From contig JAYXKI010000016.1 in NCBI GenBank assembly GCA_037892935.1, positions 806,001 through 870,000 on the forward strand: 64,000 nucleotides of DNA, written 5' to 3'. Under the pieces are notes generated by a model, which saw only the letters and a program-made list of their open reading frames with translations, did not search any database and was not told the DNA's origin. Positions 11,875 through 23,600 of the stretch are shown piece by piece. Origin of the DNA: Phlebopus portentosus (taxonomy: Eukaryota; Basidiomycota; Agaricomycetes; Boletales; Boletinellaceae). Position numbers and translations under genes: made by a program. Numbering within the stretch: position 1 is the first letter of the stretch; every line of letters begins with the position of its first letter.

Positions 11875-13643
11875 ATGACTCGCGATGGCAAGCCTCTGGA
11901 ACTGCCTGGTCTCTATTGGGATGAGGAACGCCGCAGATACTTCCCGATCGCATCCAGAGCAAAACGAAAATCTATAGACGAGGTCGCTCAGCCAGCCTAC
12001 ACAGATGTAAAAAGCTCCCAGTGGCGGCGGGCCGTCACCTCGAGATACTTACAAATCTCCAGAGCTGGCAAGGGCAACTTTTCGCAAAGATTGCGGCTTG
12101 CAGAGTAAGTCTTCTATTTTTGATCGGATGCTATAACGATGACTTGACTTTCTTTTAGCGATCTGGAAGGCCTTTCACTTGTAAACTCATACACTGAGCT
12201 TGACCCTTCCCTCCGACCTCTGACCTGGCAGTCGAGCAAAATTGCCTCTTTTTGTGTATGTGCTCCACTTCCTTATTTTTTGGCTTGTTTCCACGCCCTA
12301 AAATTCAATAGACTGCTGCGACTGATGATACCCTCAACGTGCTCGTCGGTGATTCTCGTGGCGTTCTTCACTGCTCGAGAGCTGTGAATAAGACTATGCC
12401 GGAATTAACGCCGGACCCGACCGATTTAACGACAATTCACGACTTTTCACTTCGTACCATCTTGGTTCTGGATCACCTATCGTAAAGATTGCAACGTGTG
12501 GAAACCTTGTAGTGTATGTCTCTCTTTGAAGTTTCGAATGAATGGGCTTTTGATACGAAATGATTCATCAAGTGCCGTATCTAATACGTGCGATTCTTGC
12601 CTACTAGCAATACGTGATTTGAAAGCTCCAGATTACTCTGGGGTGTCATTCGTGAGTTTCTTGATCATCATAGATTCCGATTGTGCTAAAGGTGGCATAG
12701 CCACGGATTGATTCGACTGGTGACATTCGTGCAGCGAGTCTCTTAGACAAGAGCTTGGTGTTAGGTGAGTGTTTTGAGAATAGCACGAACGAGCCAGTCT
12801 GACATTCATTTAGGAATGTCCAATAAATTAGTCTGGTTGCAAGACGTTCAAAGTTCCATAAGGAATCACAGAACATTGCACACAAGGAGTGATGTCCTTT
12901 CCATTGTTCAGAGCCCGGTACGAGCTTCACGGTTTCAGACCGTACTGTCCTCTCATGGTACCTCTTCAATAGAACACGATAACTGCTGGCCTTAGAAGCG
13001 GCGAAGTCCGCCTGTTCGACGTTCGTACACGTGGCGATGCCAGTACTGAATTAATCGGGTCGCGTTATAGTAAACGAAGCGATTGGGAACTTGGTCCGTC
13101 TAAAGATATGAAATCCCGAATGGCGCATGCGGCTGTCACCCATCTTCAAGGAGTGAGTGATTGGGAGATGCTTGTTGGAACGAGCTCCGGAGAAGTAAAC
13201 CTCATTAACGTAATAAGTTTGCTCAAGCCCAATTGATGAACGTTTCCTTTAGCTCGAGATGTTTGACTTGCGTTTCGCAACTGGCACCCGAGTCGAGCCA
13301 ACAATGAGCTTTAAGGGACACGTCAACTCATACCTTCTCGACCTTGTATACCACAATTATTTCTGTTTAATTTCCTTTTTTGATTCTAATATTTTCTCAG
13401 GGAATCACGATCGACCCGACATCTTCAATCCTCTTCGCCGCAGGGCAAGATCAACGCATCCGGGCATGGTCCCTTAAATCTGGAGAGCAGCTCGGAACGG
13501 TCCTCGGAGGCGCACAGCTTGCTTCACCAGCTCGGGCTCTAGCCGTGACACAAAGAGACAATAATCTTCGCGGCGGGAAGTGGTTATGGATATCTCAGGA
13601 AGATGAGATCCGTGTCCTTCGTCTAGGCCAACCAAGCAGCTAA
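11875..13643 (+). CDS. WD40 protein, DCAF4/WDR21-like
   Basis: Probable beta-propeller protein related to DDB1-CUL4 associated factor 4, a substrate receptor for CRL4 ubiquitin ligases. The N-terminus ELPGLYWDEERRRYFPIAS matches the ELPGxYxDxxxxRYF motif at the start of DCAF4 proteins. Later exons hold propeller strands: NVLVGDSRGVLHCSR near 12340, MFDLRFATGTRVEPTMSFKG at 13259, and GITIDPTSSILFAAGQDQRI with RAWSLKSGEQLGTVLGG at about 13400-13510. The end, ISQEDEIRVLRLGQPSS, stops at 13641-13643. It has about seven exons; those between 12500 and 13060 are hard to fix. WD40 identity is good, the DCAF4 assignment rests mainly on the N-terminal motif. Confidence 0.72.
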
Positions 13644-13962
13644 TTTCCGTTCATCCTGGCGTCGGCTCTGGAAGCCTCAGCCTTCTGCACTATAATTGAT
13701 TATTGTGACTCAGAATTAGAAGTACATAGATTGTAAATAATTATTCCCGCTTTCGATCTAGTTTGCTCTCTCCGAGAATAGGATAGATAAAGCCTTATTC
13801 ATGCGTCAAATATTTCGTTTCGATTCCCGCAATTGAATTGATTAGAAGTCCTGTAATTATCTTATAATTCAGATGCTGTGACGGATGTGCGCGTCACAGA
13901 CATTCGATTCGTCACGATTTCGGGTGGGACGAGGTCGACGTTTCCCCCATTTCTTGTCCGAC

Positions 13963-14735
13963 ATGTCATCCAATCCAGAGGCTTCCCCCTCTTCAAACGA
14001 AGAGCAGAAGACAACGGAATCAGAAACCGGGAGGAAGCGACTTGTGTCGCAACAAATACATTCTACAGGAGATAAGTGGACGGACTTGAAGCTGGCTGCT
14101 CGGGTATGTTCTCTTGCGGTTTTTGCACAAGAAATACGTGTCTGACGCGTTTCCTTCTTCGTTCTTGACTCGTTTCATTGGTATTTTTTTTCGCGAACGA
14201 CCACGAACATTCATACATGACGCGAAAGGAAGAGAATCTCGTTGTGGAATGACTTGAAACATATCGGGGAAATTCCATGTGCGCGAAATAGCCTTCTCAT
14301 GGGCATCGGTGCTGGTGCTGGGATTGGTTTCGTACGTGGGATGAACGCCAGTAAGTCTCATTGCATCATTATCTCAAGAAATCTCGCTCAAGAAAGAATA
14401 CATTATCGTTTCCAAATAAAACAATTACATTCTACTTGAAATAAATAAACGGAAAAAAATCCAGAACCGTTCGTAGCAGCAAACTGGGCCATGGGGACAT
14501 TCGTCGTGGTATCCGTCGGTGCATGGTATGTCCTGCGTTCCTCAATATACAACCCGTATTACGTGTATTAATACTGTGGTATCGTGGTATCTTCTGTTCT
14601 AGGAACATTTGCCGAGCGGGAATCAGACGTGAGCGGGAACAGGTGCGAGTCGTAGTGGAGCAAATGGCGGAACGGAAGTTACGCGCCACACGGGACGATC
14701 AGAAGGAAGAAGGGGACAAGAAAGATCAACCATAG
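13963..14735 (+). CDS. COX20: cytochrome c oxidase assembly protein COX20
   Basis: Inner mitochondrial membrane chaperone for the Cox2 subunit. Start at 13963 (MSSNPEASPSSNEEQKTTES). After intron 1 (from about 14104) the exon near 14240 gives SLWNDLKHIGEIPCARNSLL then MGIGAGAGIGFVRGMNA; PCARNSLL followed by a Gly-rich first helix is the COX20 hallmark. The next exon (about 14463-14523) gives the second helix, KPFVAANWAMGTFVVVSVGA, joining W/NICRAGIRREREQ across the last intron. The tail is a charged helix and stops at 14735. The gene runs toward the Cdc25-like gene, 167 nt apart. Confidence 0.85.
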
Positions 14736-14902
14736 CGTTCATGCGCTCTATGGTCTTGCCAACGTTGGTTGGTTGTGTGGGACGATTGGTATTTCGGAAG
14801 GGAGGAAGAAATCGAGTTCCGGGGAAACGACAGCGTAGCCTGCGTCGTGTATTTGAGGTTCCCATCGTGGCGCGGAAAATTATGTAGTGTGTATCTTCCT
14901 GT

Positions 14903-15582
14903 CTAATAATATCTGGTCCAAAAATCTTCATCAAAAGCCTCTATCAGTGTGGCATCCTTCTGTGTACACAGATGAACAAACTCATTCATTCTATGAAATT
15001 AAATCCCTCAGCACTCACCCGGTGGCGTATCTGGAATTCTGTGAAGCCCCCCGCAAGACGTAGACTGTGAAGTCCTTTTCTTTTCCTTCTTTCTCGTTTA
15101 GTTCACTTCGTAGCTCAGAGTATATCTGCTCAGTGTATCCCATGAACAAAAACATGAAAATTGAAACACGTTTCGAGTTTCGAGACATACACGAGCTGCC
15201 TTCGGACCTCTTTTGGTATCAGATCAATAAAAGTCAAAATATATGTAAATTTGACAGAAATGACAGACCTCTGTTGGGACAACGCACAATGGAACACAAC
15301 CGTCGGTATGTTTTTTGTCTTCTCCACGAGGTCCTGTACTTGATCTTGGAAAATGTACGACGGAGAGTGGACGCTGTTCAGAATATGCCCGCCTTTGCGA
15401 TCGTCATCACGCACGTCGACGACAACGTAATCCGTATGTGCCTTTGCGTCGCTTTTCATCAGTGACACAAGCTCCTGTACGAGTCAAATTGTTATGTCAT
15501 TACAACCCGAACGACGACAAGCAATCAAAGCTTCGCTGCTCACGTCGCCTTGCATGTATCTGTATGGCGGAAGGAACGTCAT
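14903..15582 (-). CDS. Cdc25/arsenate-reductase-like rhodanese phosphatase
   Basis: Single rhodanese domain of the Cdc25/Acr2/Ych1 class. From ATG 15582 exon 1 reads MTFLPPYRYMQGD and splices (donor GTGAGC at 15543) to ELVSLMKSDAKAHTDYVVVD, then VRDDDRKGGHILNSVHSPSY. The catalytic loop HCALSQQRGPKAAR (a CX5R motif) is completed across an intron beginning at about 15274. Later exons give VYVLRGGFTEFQIRHR and a final KDATLIEAFDEDFW, ending at TAG 14903-14905. These match, in order, the small fungal Cdc25-like phosphatases. The frame is open upstream to an ATG at 15708, which would add an Arg-rich leader that could target mitochondria. Whether it dephosphorylates protein or reduces arsenate cannot be told. 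Confidence 0.85.
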
Positions 15583-16429
15583 CTTTGTGGATATAGACTC
15601 GCTTTGAGTGGCGCTACCTGCAAGCTTATAGCGACTGCGAGGCTTGAGACGACGGGCGAGCGATAAGAACAGATACCGTGATGGTCTCCTGAGCATCCAA
15701 CCACTCACAGGACAGCGGTTGTTTTACATATGTTTGGCGATCCCAGTATGTTCTCGATACTCTTCGCAAGCTCACGTGCATAACTTTCTCCATCTAGAGA
15801 AGCTCGTGACTAAGCAGAAAACCCACTCTTTCCCTTTCCTTTTCTGATCTTCCCCACAATGACTTTCGCACTTGGTATCGATCTACATAGACCAGAACAG
15901 CTTGGGCACAGACCCGCCTATCGGCAACGATGCCGTAATTTGCACAGGCGGATCGGCTTAGGACCTGAAACTGTCGTGACTACTAGGCGGCGCTAACTGT
16001 CCGACATCTGACAAATTAAAGGCTCACTTTGAAGACGACCTCCTTGCATTTCTCAACACACTATTATGTCATCACGGTCCTCGCGTTCAATCATCTTCGT
16101 CACGCGAAAATGAATCATTTCATGGCTTGTGCTGACCAGGGCGTTCATTCTCCCACTCCGTTTGAAGGCCGGTTAAGAAAGGGACGCCTTCGGCTGCCAA
16201 TCTTCACCGGGTTTCATTGCAGAGATGGGATCTGTTCGTCGCTGTTATATTCTTTTCAGCCAGGGATTTGTCCACAGTTCCTCGGACCTGAAGACTGTTT
16301 CTGTGCTGCCACAGACGTCAAATTGAGAGGTTACGTCGGTACCTAAGGCGCTGTTGTGTTGCCTTGTCTTGATCCGAGGCACATAGGTATCCACAGAAGG
16401 ACTCTCAGTCTTGCCGAATAGAAAAAGCC
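15583..16429. other. divergent intergenic region
   Basis: About 850 nt between the Cdc25-like gene and DUF6533 copy 2. Only short open frames are present (for example 16029-16346, +), without recognisable motifs. It presumably contains both promoters. Confidence 0.35.
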
Positions 16430-18214
16430 ATGGCGGTCTCACCTGCAAGCCTAGCGTCAGTAGACGAAGCCCGTAAAATGCATCTTCTGTAAGTGATTCC
16501 GAGTAAAGGACTGTTTGTTTCAAAGCCCTCAGCTGCCGAATTCCAGCGTTATTTCAAAATACTACCAGCTTGCTTCGTGCAGTACGTGACTATGTCATCC
16601 TCTGGCGTAGTAACCTACCTCCTAAATGCTGTTGTCTTCGTGGTCACAGTTGTGTTGCTGTACGACTATATATTGACCGTAGATTTGGAAATCGAAAGAG
16701 TGTGGCAGCGCAGTTTCGTTGCTCCCAATATTCTCTTCGTTTTTGTGAGTGTATTCTCTCCATCCTTGTGCATACAACAATGAATGCATCTTCAGAACCG
16801 TTATTTCCCATTACTCTCTTATGCATTCATCATAATTGGTCTGTATTCTCTGCCTAATTCTGATCAGACAGGTATCTTAATCATTTCGTTCGCAGCATAC
16901 CATCAAACAACTTGGTCAGAGTCTGTACGTATCTAAAGGCTATTGTCTATTGATGACCACAAACAAAGAAATACTTCTCTGTTTAGACGTGAGCTACTTC
17001 GAAATCATTTAGCCCGTACTCTCTGATCCATACATCTCTGATCCATACACTCTTAGATGTCGTGTTTTCTCTCACTTTCCTTTAGTGGCGACGTTATTTA
17101 GCGACATAGTCATTGTCTGTGAGTAGTCCTGACATAGTTTTCGTCAAATCGGAGCTCTCAACTTGATCATCGATCAGCGACTGTAATACTTCGGGTATAC
17201 GCCATGTATTTCCAGAGTCTACGAGTTCTCCTCTTCCTCGGCAGTTTTGCCTCAGTTGGCTTCGCCTTCGGTGCTGTAAGTCGCTAGTCCTGAATACTAA
17301 ATCATACGTGCCCTGATTAAAATGCAGTGGGCGGCTGCGAGTGTCACCCTGCACGACATACCTTTTCAATCAGGATGCATAATAACGGTAAAGGATGGAT
17401 CGTGAGTGAAACAGCCTCCTTTGCTTTTCGTACTACTGAAGGTCACTGCGCTATTGATAGCTATCACGGTAAGGGACTCGTTCACTCTTCCCCTCGCGTC
17501 GTCGTTTAATCCTCCGAAGTGTTCGGTTTATTATGGGGCTGGAGTGTTTTGTTCGATTCCACGGTGTGCATCATGACAGTGTGGAGGAGCCTGGAGAATC
17601 GATACTCTTCGAGAGGAGTACGAACCCCTCTATTTGACCTGTTATATAGAGACGGTATGTACTTGATCTTAATTCCTGATTTCGAGACCGTCGTCTAATA
17701 ACTATCTTGATATTCAGGAGTAATCTACTTTGCGTAAGAAAAGTTTGGACTACCTTATATACGGGCTAATTTTTGCAAATCACAGCGTAATGACTGTCGC
17801 GAAAACAGTAAACTTCGTTGTCTTTTGGGTAAGAAATTCGTCTTCATCTTTCAGTGATGTACTAACGACGTGGATTTAGACAATATCGGTACGCTTCTTC
17901 TTTCGCTTTGAGCTTCGAAATGATTTATTTATTTGACTTGCTTCTAGCGAGACCTCATCACTATCAATTGGACTTTCAATCACATGTAAGTGGTATGTAG
18001 CATAATATAGCTCATTTATCGAATAAATTACAGTATCACGGTTATATTGGTCTCTCATCTCTTTCTCAACATACGAGCCGAGGAGAGCCTTTTGGCGTAT
18101 TCGTCGCAATCCTTCGTAGTCCGTAGCATACCTGAACCGCCGATTGAGTTTTCGGCCATGTCATCAAATTCACGGCCAACGGATGACTCTACCGCCGTCT
18201 CTTCGAATAAGTAA
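16430..18214 (+). CDS. DUF6533-type multispanning membrane protein, copy 2
   Basis: Tandem partner of the gene at 19,322. Start MAVSPASLASVDEARKMHLL; the first intron joins L/VISKYYQLASC, and a second joins SC/IVLLYDYILTVDLEIERVWQ, the DUF6533 signature. An alternative read-through of 16537-16744 is also open, but the spliced form fits the family and copy 3. Then NILFVF, NRYFPLLSYAFII, and VYAMYFQSLRVLLFLGSFAS (about 17195), WAAASVTLHDIPFQSGCIIT with VKDGS, a segment WSVLFDSTVCIMTVWRSLE, GVIYFA, and ITVILVSHLFLNIRAEE before a Ser-rich tail stopping at 18212-18214. Seven helices and about twelve small exons. Function unknown. Confidence 0.75.
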
Positions 18215-19321
18215 TCGTTCTCTGGTACACCATATGTACGTCAAACGTTACAATAGCATTCGCACGAGGAATTACTCACTAGTGCTGTGGTAGTAGATGA
18301 CAGAATTTTTTATTACTCTTCAAAATAAAAAAGTTCGGGAACGGAACCACTGAGTATATGATCGTAAGAAGTCAGAGTTGTCTAGCGTGTTAATAATTTA
18401 CACACTTTGATCAACCATTCTGAACTATTTCAGTATCATTTCGACGGAAAAAATCAGCTCGAATGGTACTCTTTTGTTGGTGGGAGAGCTCAAAACAGAT
18501 GGGCTTGATTTGCACTTGACGTCCGTGGGCTTGGGGCTGTGCCAGCCTGGGAACGTTCTAGTCTTCCTGATCCGGGGACTACGGCGACATGAATTGGGCA
18601 GAAGGTTAAAACGCCCCCAGAGCATCTGATGAACTGTCACTTCCAGAGGTCTCACCTCAGCTACAGTGTTGTAATGCCCTTGTCATTATGGCAACAACTC
18701 GTCGACGAAGTTTCATTTGTGCCAGCCAGTGGATACCTCGCAACTGGTATTGCAAAGCCGCCTCCTCTTAAAACCATGCTGCGGCGACATACGAGAATAC
18801 CGCCGATTCGGAGGCGCGAAGCACTCGGGACTTTTGCCAGTCGAATCAGATTTCGCTCTTATCATGGATATTCACGAGCATGGGAACCTGTCCTGTTCGG
18901 GTTACAGGACTTTAGTCCTCTGTCTCAGGTCGCAGATGAGGTGGTCATGGTCATCTTCATTCGCGGTTACGCTATTTGATGTGGCCTATAGTTGCAATCA
19001 TTTCTGCGTCTCGTTTACAGCACAGCGCATAGCAGTTGATGTGCATCTAGGTGCCGCAAAGGGCCACATCAATACCGCATTGTTCGTAAATCAGATCGTT
19101 GCCTCCTTCGTGGTAACTGGGCGCCGTAGATTGTTCTTATATTGCTTTGCATCTGGCATCTCCTGGAAGTTCTCTTTCCTTTTGTTTTTGACCTTCACAG
19201 TCCAGCCGGTCTGGAGATCATTTCTACACGATACGGCTGCGCCATCCAAGGTTCGACTTCTTGGTGATCTGTGTTCTCCGAATCATAAAGGAGCCAGCGC
19301 TCTCTAAGAGGTCTTCTCCAA
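18215..19321. other. spacer between tandem DUF6533 genes, with one long ORF
   Basis: About 1.1 kb. A plus-strand open frame at 18717-19307 (196 codons) and an overlapping one at 18629-18979 are the only sizeable frames. The translation has no family motif I recognise and does not resemble the flanking genes. It could be chance, a young gene, or a fragment. Confidence 0.35.
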
Positions 19322-21066
19322 ATGCATGAATTGGTTGGCAGTGAATCGCTGCCCGAGATGACGTATCAGCAGAAAGTTCTGTACGTGAAGTGGGCGCACA
19401 CCGGTAGACTTCTCGATCTGAAGCAGCTTTCGCAGGCTTATTTCCAAATACTACCAACTGGCATCATGCAGTGAGTTGGAAATTTATGTGGCTGTGGTTC
19501 GGAGTAATAACATTTTCTGACATCTTATTGTTCTAGTTGTCCTTTTGTACGACTATTTTTTGACATTTGGCCTGGAAGTTGAGAGAGTATGGGAACGCTC
19601 TTTTGCTTTCCCTGAAGTATTATTCTACTTGGTGAGTATTCTCTATTTTTCTTGATTATCGCTATATCTGAATTGTACAACGTCAGAATCGTTACTTTCC
19701 TTTGCTTTCGTATATCTGGATTCTCATTGGTGCGTACCTGCCTGACATCCAAGCCAATTTTCTGACCTCACGTTTTCCGGAAGCATATCATCAAACTTCT
19801 TGGCCCTCATCGGTGCGTTGTCATCCTTTATAATTTTTTTTGATTATGACATCGCTAACATCTGATAGGCGTAAGTTCTCAAACTTGTTTTCAAGAAAAC
19901 ATCTTCGACGTTGCTTCAGATGCGAAACATTCCTGCACTTCCCTCTGACGATGAACGTGATAAGCGATTCAGTGATATGCAGTTAGTGCGCATGAACTTC
20001 ATGCACATACGACTTCTAAAATCCATATCGATCTAGCTATTGTGGTACTGAGATTATACGCAATGTACCTTGGTAAACTGAAAGTGCTAGTTTTCCTTGG
20101 TGCTCTTGCGGTAGTTCAAATTGGGTTGGGAGCGGTAGGTCCCTGTCCATGGCGCCAGAATCTCGCTAACTTCTCGATAGTGGGCATCTAGGGAAGTCGC
20201 TTTGCTCGATGTGCATCCGTATTCAGGATGCATAATAACAGTCAAGGACGGCTCGTGAGTATATGTTGCAACGTACTATCCATCCTATTCTTATTGTCTA
20301 TACCTAGTTACTTCGGTGAGCACACCGGGTTTATCTTCATGTTTTACTTGTTCATCCGTGGTCGCAAAAGTGTTCGGATTATTATGGGCCTGGAGCGTTT
20401 TGTTTGATTCAACGGCTTGTTTCATGACTGTTTGGAAATGCATGCAGACCCGACGCTCTTTAGTGGGCAGAGTTGAAACGCCATTGCTGGATCTCCTTGT
20501 TCGAGATGGTGCGTCATTCAATTAATCAGGAATCTACCAGCATGAATTTGGACCCCTATATATTTTTTGTAACCTGGACTTACGATTATTTTCACAGGTG
20601 TCGTTTATTTTATGTAAGGGTAAAAGTGCTATACGATCGATCACCGATTGATGTATCTTTGTCGGTAGCGTGATGTTTTCCGCCAAGGTCGTAAATCTCG
20701 TAGTATTCTGGGTAAGTTTTGGCTTATTCTTTGACTGAAATATCTCTTACGAAAGATTCTTGAAGCTGGTATCTGTGCGTAATTCTGCTGCAGCTTCTTC
20801 ATTACCTTGACTCTATTGTGCAGCGCGACCTGATCACGATTAATTGGACGTTCAACCACACGTACGTACAATGAGATCATTTGTTCCGTCTTCGGCTCTC
20901 GAGTTTATCTTGCTGCCCATTTTGTCGACAGGATCACGGTCATTATGATATCCCGCCTCTTCCTAAATCTTCGAGCCGCGGGTAGCCTCACAAGCCATCC
21001 CTCGCAGCCGTCCGTGCAGCAGGACATGAACGATCTATCATCTCCAATGAAATTGGACGACCTGTA
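19322..21066 (+). CDS. DUF6533-type multispanning membrane protein, copy 3
   Basis: Closest relative of copy 2 by intron placement and sequence. Start MHELVGSESLPEMTYQQKVL, splicing to LISKYYQLASC and then IVLLYDYFLTFGLEVERVWE, the DUF6533 signature. The alignment with copy 2 (ISKYYQLASCIVLLYDY shared) confirms these junctions. Then FPEVLFYL, NRYFPLLSYIWILI, a short exon LRLYAMYLGKLKVLVFLGAL near 20050, YSGCIITVKDGS near 20220, LLWAWSVLFDSTACFMTVWK (about 20380-20440), and ITVIMISRLFLNLRAAG before a hydrophilic tail stopping at 21064-21066. Shared VKDGS, DSTxC and TxxINWTFNHT patterns tie it to copy 2. Function unknown. Confidence 0.75.
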
Positions 21067-21478
21067 GATTAGCTATTACTAGAAAAATTGGAACGAGGAA
21101 GTCTCTGATCAGATGTACGATTACGACAGGAGGAACTTGAGCCGCTTGGGATGGATCGCTGTTTGGTTATAGGAATCCATTATAGAAATGCAAGACAGGA
21201 AGAAGGTCACTGGTGCAGGGCATAGTCAGAGCCAAGCTTAAGGTCATTGGATTACTAGACTCGTAAAATGCGATTACGCAAGCAGGCATCACCAGAATAA
21301 CTGACAAGTAAGTAAAAGGTCGACAGGCAACACGGTGTGGGGTATACTAGTAGACAACAGGAGTGCAGAAACACGCAGTCTCAGTAACTTCAGAGAGGGA
21401 TCCGGAGGTCTTTGATATGGATTTCTTCGGGAAACGCAATAGGAATGAAGCTAAGCAAAAATGAAGTAGCACGACCTT
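21067..21478. other. convergent intergenic region
   Basis: About 410 nt between DUF6533 copy 3 and the downstream side of ASK1. I see no gene or clear signal. Confidence 0.35.
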
Positions 21479-21620
21479 TCAACCGAACTTGAGGATATGC
21501 GAGTTCTTGGAATAAATCGACGGCTCTTCTTGAGAGGCTTCAACAAGGTTATCTGGAACCGGATTGATGCACGGAGAAAGGGTGACCTCACTTAGTTGAG
21601 ATGCAAGCTGCGATATAAAG

Positions 21621-23236
21621 TCATCGTCGATACGTCCGTTGGTAGTCTGCATCATACATATCGTCGAAGGAGTCATCGAAAGAGGAGTCTTCTTCATTAA
21701 AATCACCCATACCGTCATCTGGCAGTGCAATCAGATGGGGAATACTGGTCGTCCTGGGGTATCGTCAAAAGAATCAAAGTTGTTATCCCGTGCTCCGTGC
21801 TCCGGTCCCCGTTCCATCTTAAAGCGCTGCATGATATCCTCAATTGACGGTGGCACATCAGACGTACTTGTATGCGAAGTGCTTCCGTATGCTTGACCCG
21901 TTGAAGAGCTACGATCAGAGCTGCCCACACCCATTGCATGCTTTGAGGACATGGTGATACTTGGGGTTGACATAGTTCCAGTCAGACTGTGATCACCCGA
22001 CACGTCGAAACGAAACTTTGGTTGGAAGCGCTCAGCATCGCCGACAAGGTCACGGCCAATACGAGCTGCTGCCTCTCGCACTGGTGTTCTCCCAATTTGC
22101 GCCGCAATGCGCTTCCCGAAAGCGGATCTCGGTGGAGACACCCTGGAGGCGGGAAGTCCTCTTCTTCGGAACTCCAATCTGCGGACGAACCTGGTGCACG
22201 GCGAGGAGTAGCCGGATTCCTCAGATCGACGATACCATCCCAGTCCGCGCGACGAACATCTGGAGGTACATATGGGTTCTTCCTGGGTGTTTTCCTCATC
22301 TTGACCGGCGAAGCTTGCCTCTCCATTTCCGCTCCACGAACGTTCTTCGACAATACATTCTGAAGAAGAGTTGGCAGAGCCTTCGATTTGCTCTTTTCCG
22401 GAACCGTAAAGACAGGCCGACGAGTCGAAGAGGCGTCCGATCGCATAGATTGCTGAGCCACGGAATTACTATGTTTGCTGTGATCGATAATCGAGTCCTC
22501 CTGTTCTCCAAGACTCTTCAAGCCTTCGTTCAAGCATTTCAGAGGAGATTGCATGGATTCGGCCCACATATCATGCACATCTGAACTCTCAACGGGGGCT
22601 CGCTCATTCGCGACGCGCATGGGAGTCGACGAGACAGCCGCGTTTTCCGGAGCAAATGAACTCTCCGCGGGTGTCACGTTCGGATCAAAGGTTCCAGGCT
22701 GCTGTTGTCCTTCGTGAGGCTGCTCAGTCTCGACCTCCTCGTCCGAGGCCGTGGTCTGGCGTTCACGCTCGGTAATTAAGTCCTCGGTCGTCGGAATGCG
22801 CACTTGTGCAGCCTGCTCGTAGAACGAAACCCAAAACTACGCGAAGCGTGCAGGCAGAATCAAAATTGAGTAAGCCCTATGACGGGGTAACGATGCGCCG
22901 GGAACCACTTACTCTTGCAGCTTCACGGACAGGTTCGGTGTTTACCGCATATCGCTTCACCGCCGGAAGGATTTTCGTAGACAAAATCTGATGAGCACGC
23001 GCGAAGTTCGCGTCAATGTTCTGATTCTCAAGTCAGTACACTGTCTCTTGACACGGCTCAACGCATAGATGCACCTGTAGCTTGATAGTAATGAGCTGCT
23101 CAATCTGTTCAATCTGGTCTTGAACCGGGGCTGATGTATCGAGACCAGGAACTTCAGTGTTTGCTGGTACAGGATTTGATTCCCATAGTTCGTACAGAGG
23201 CTCGATAGGCAGTAGCTGATCCTTTTCCGCTGTCAT
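21621..23236 (-). CDS. ASK1: DASH/Dam1 complex subunit Ask1
   Basis: Kinetochore protein of the DASH ring that couples kinetochores to microtubules. From ATG 23236: LWESNPVPANTEVPGLD, then IEQIEQLITIKLQ joined to NIDANFARAHQILSTKILP and AVKRYAVNTEPVREAA, then FWVSFYEQAAQVRIPTTED. This is the Ask1 N-terminal domain in order. A long Ser/Thr/Pro-rich region follows, with NPYVPPDVRRADWDG and GRTPVREAAARIGRDL. The coding frame changes twice without a good intron: near 22141-22143 (three C on the plus strand; a fourth would restore PPPGVSPPRS) and near 21737-21740 (four G; a fifth would continue into a D/E-rich tail). The stop is taken at 21621, but another frame stays open to 21479, so the 3' end is uncertain. 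Confidence 0.82.
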
Positions 23237-23600
23237 CTTCGTTGTTGAGGGTGAAAGACTGGGCGACGCGATCGTTCGCGTTCGGTCGTCCCGTGACGCA
23301 AAACCACGCGTTATTTAGTAGTATTTGGTCTCTCGGACGTTGCCGCGTAGAAGACTTTATAAATCAAATCCCAAAAGATCGTACATATTATCAGCATACA
23401 AAGTACTTTAAGACAGAAGTATCAGATCACATAGAAGTGGGTAAGAAGCGCTCCAGAGCAAGTATCAAAGTAAATTTGAAGTTTACAAAATTATGGAACA
23501 GGAGAAAGCAGGACTTCGACTGTGTCGAGAAGTCACGTACCAAGACATACACGGTCATGTCCGCTTCGATTTCGCAGATTTCCGGTGCAGAATAGCACAC

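Noticed and set aside
16493..16783. Read-through ORF joining AEFQRYFKILPACFVQYV to LLYDYILTV in DUF6533 copy 2
   Set aside because: It is open, but the spliced reading ISKYYQLASC/IVLLYDY matches copy 3 and the family, where the same read-through hits a stop.
22141..22195. 53-nt intron as an alternative to the ASK1 frameshift
   Set aside because: GT and AG exist, but the acceptor lacks a pyrimidine tract and splicing would delete the SPP segment expected in Ask1 proteins.
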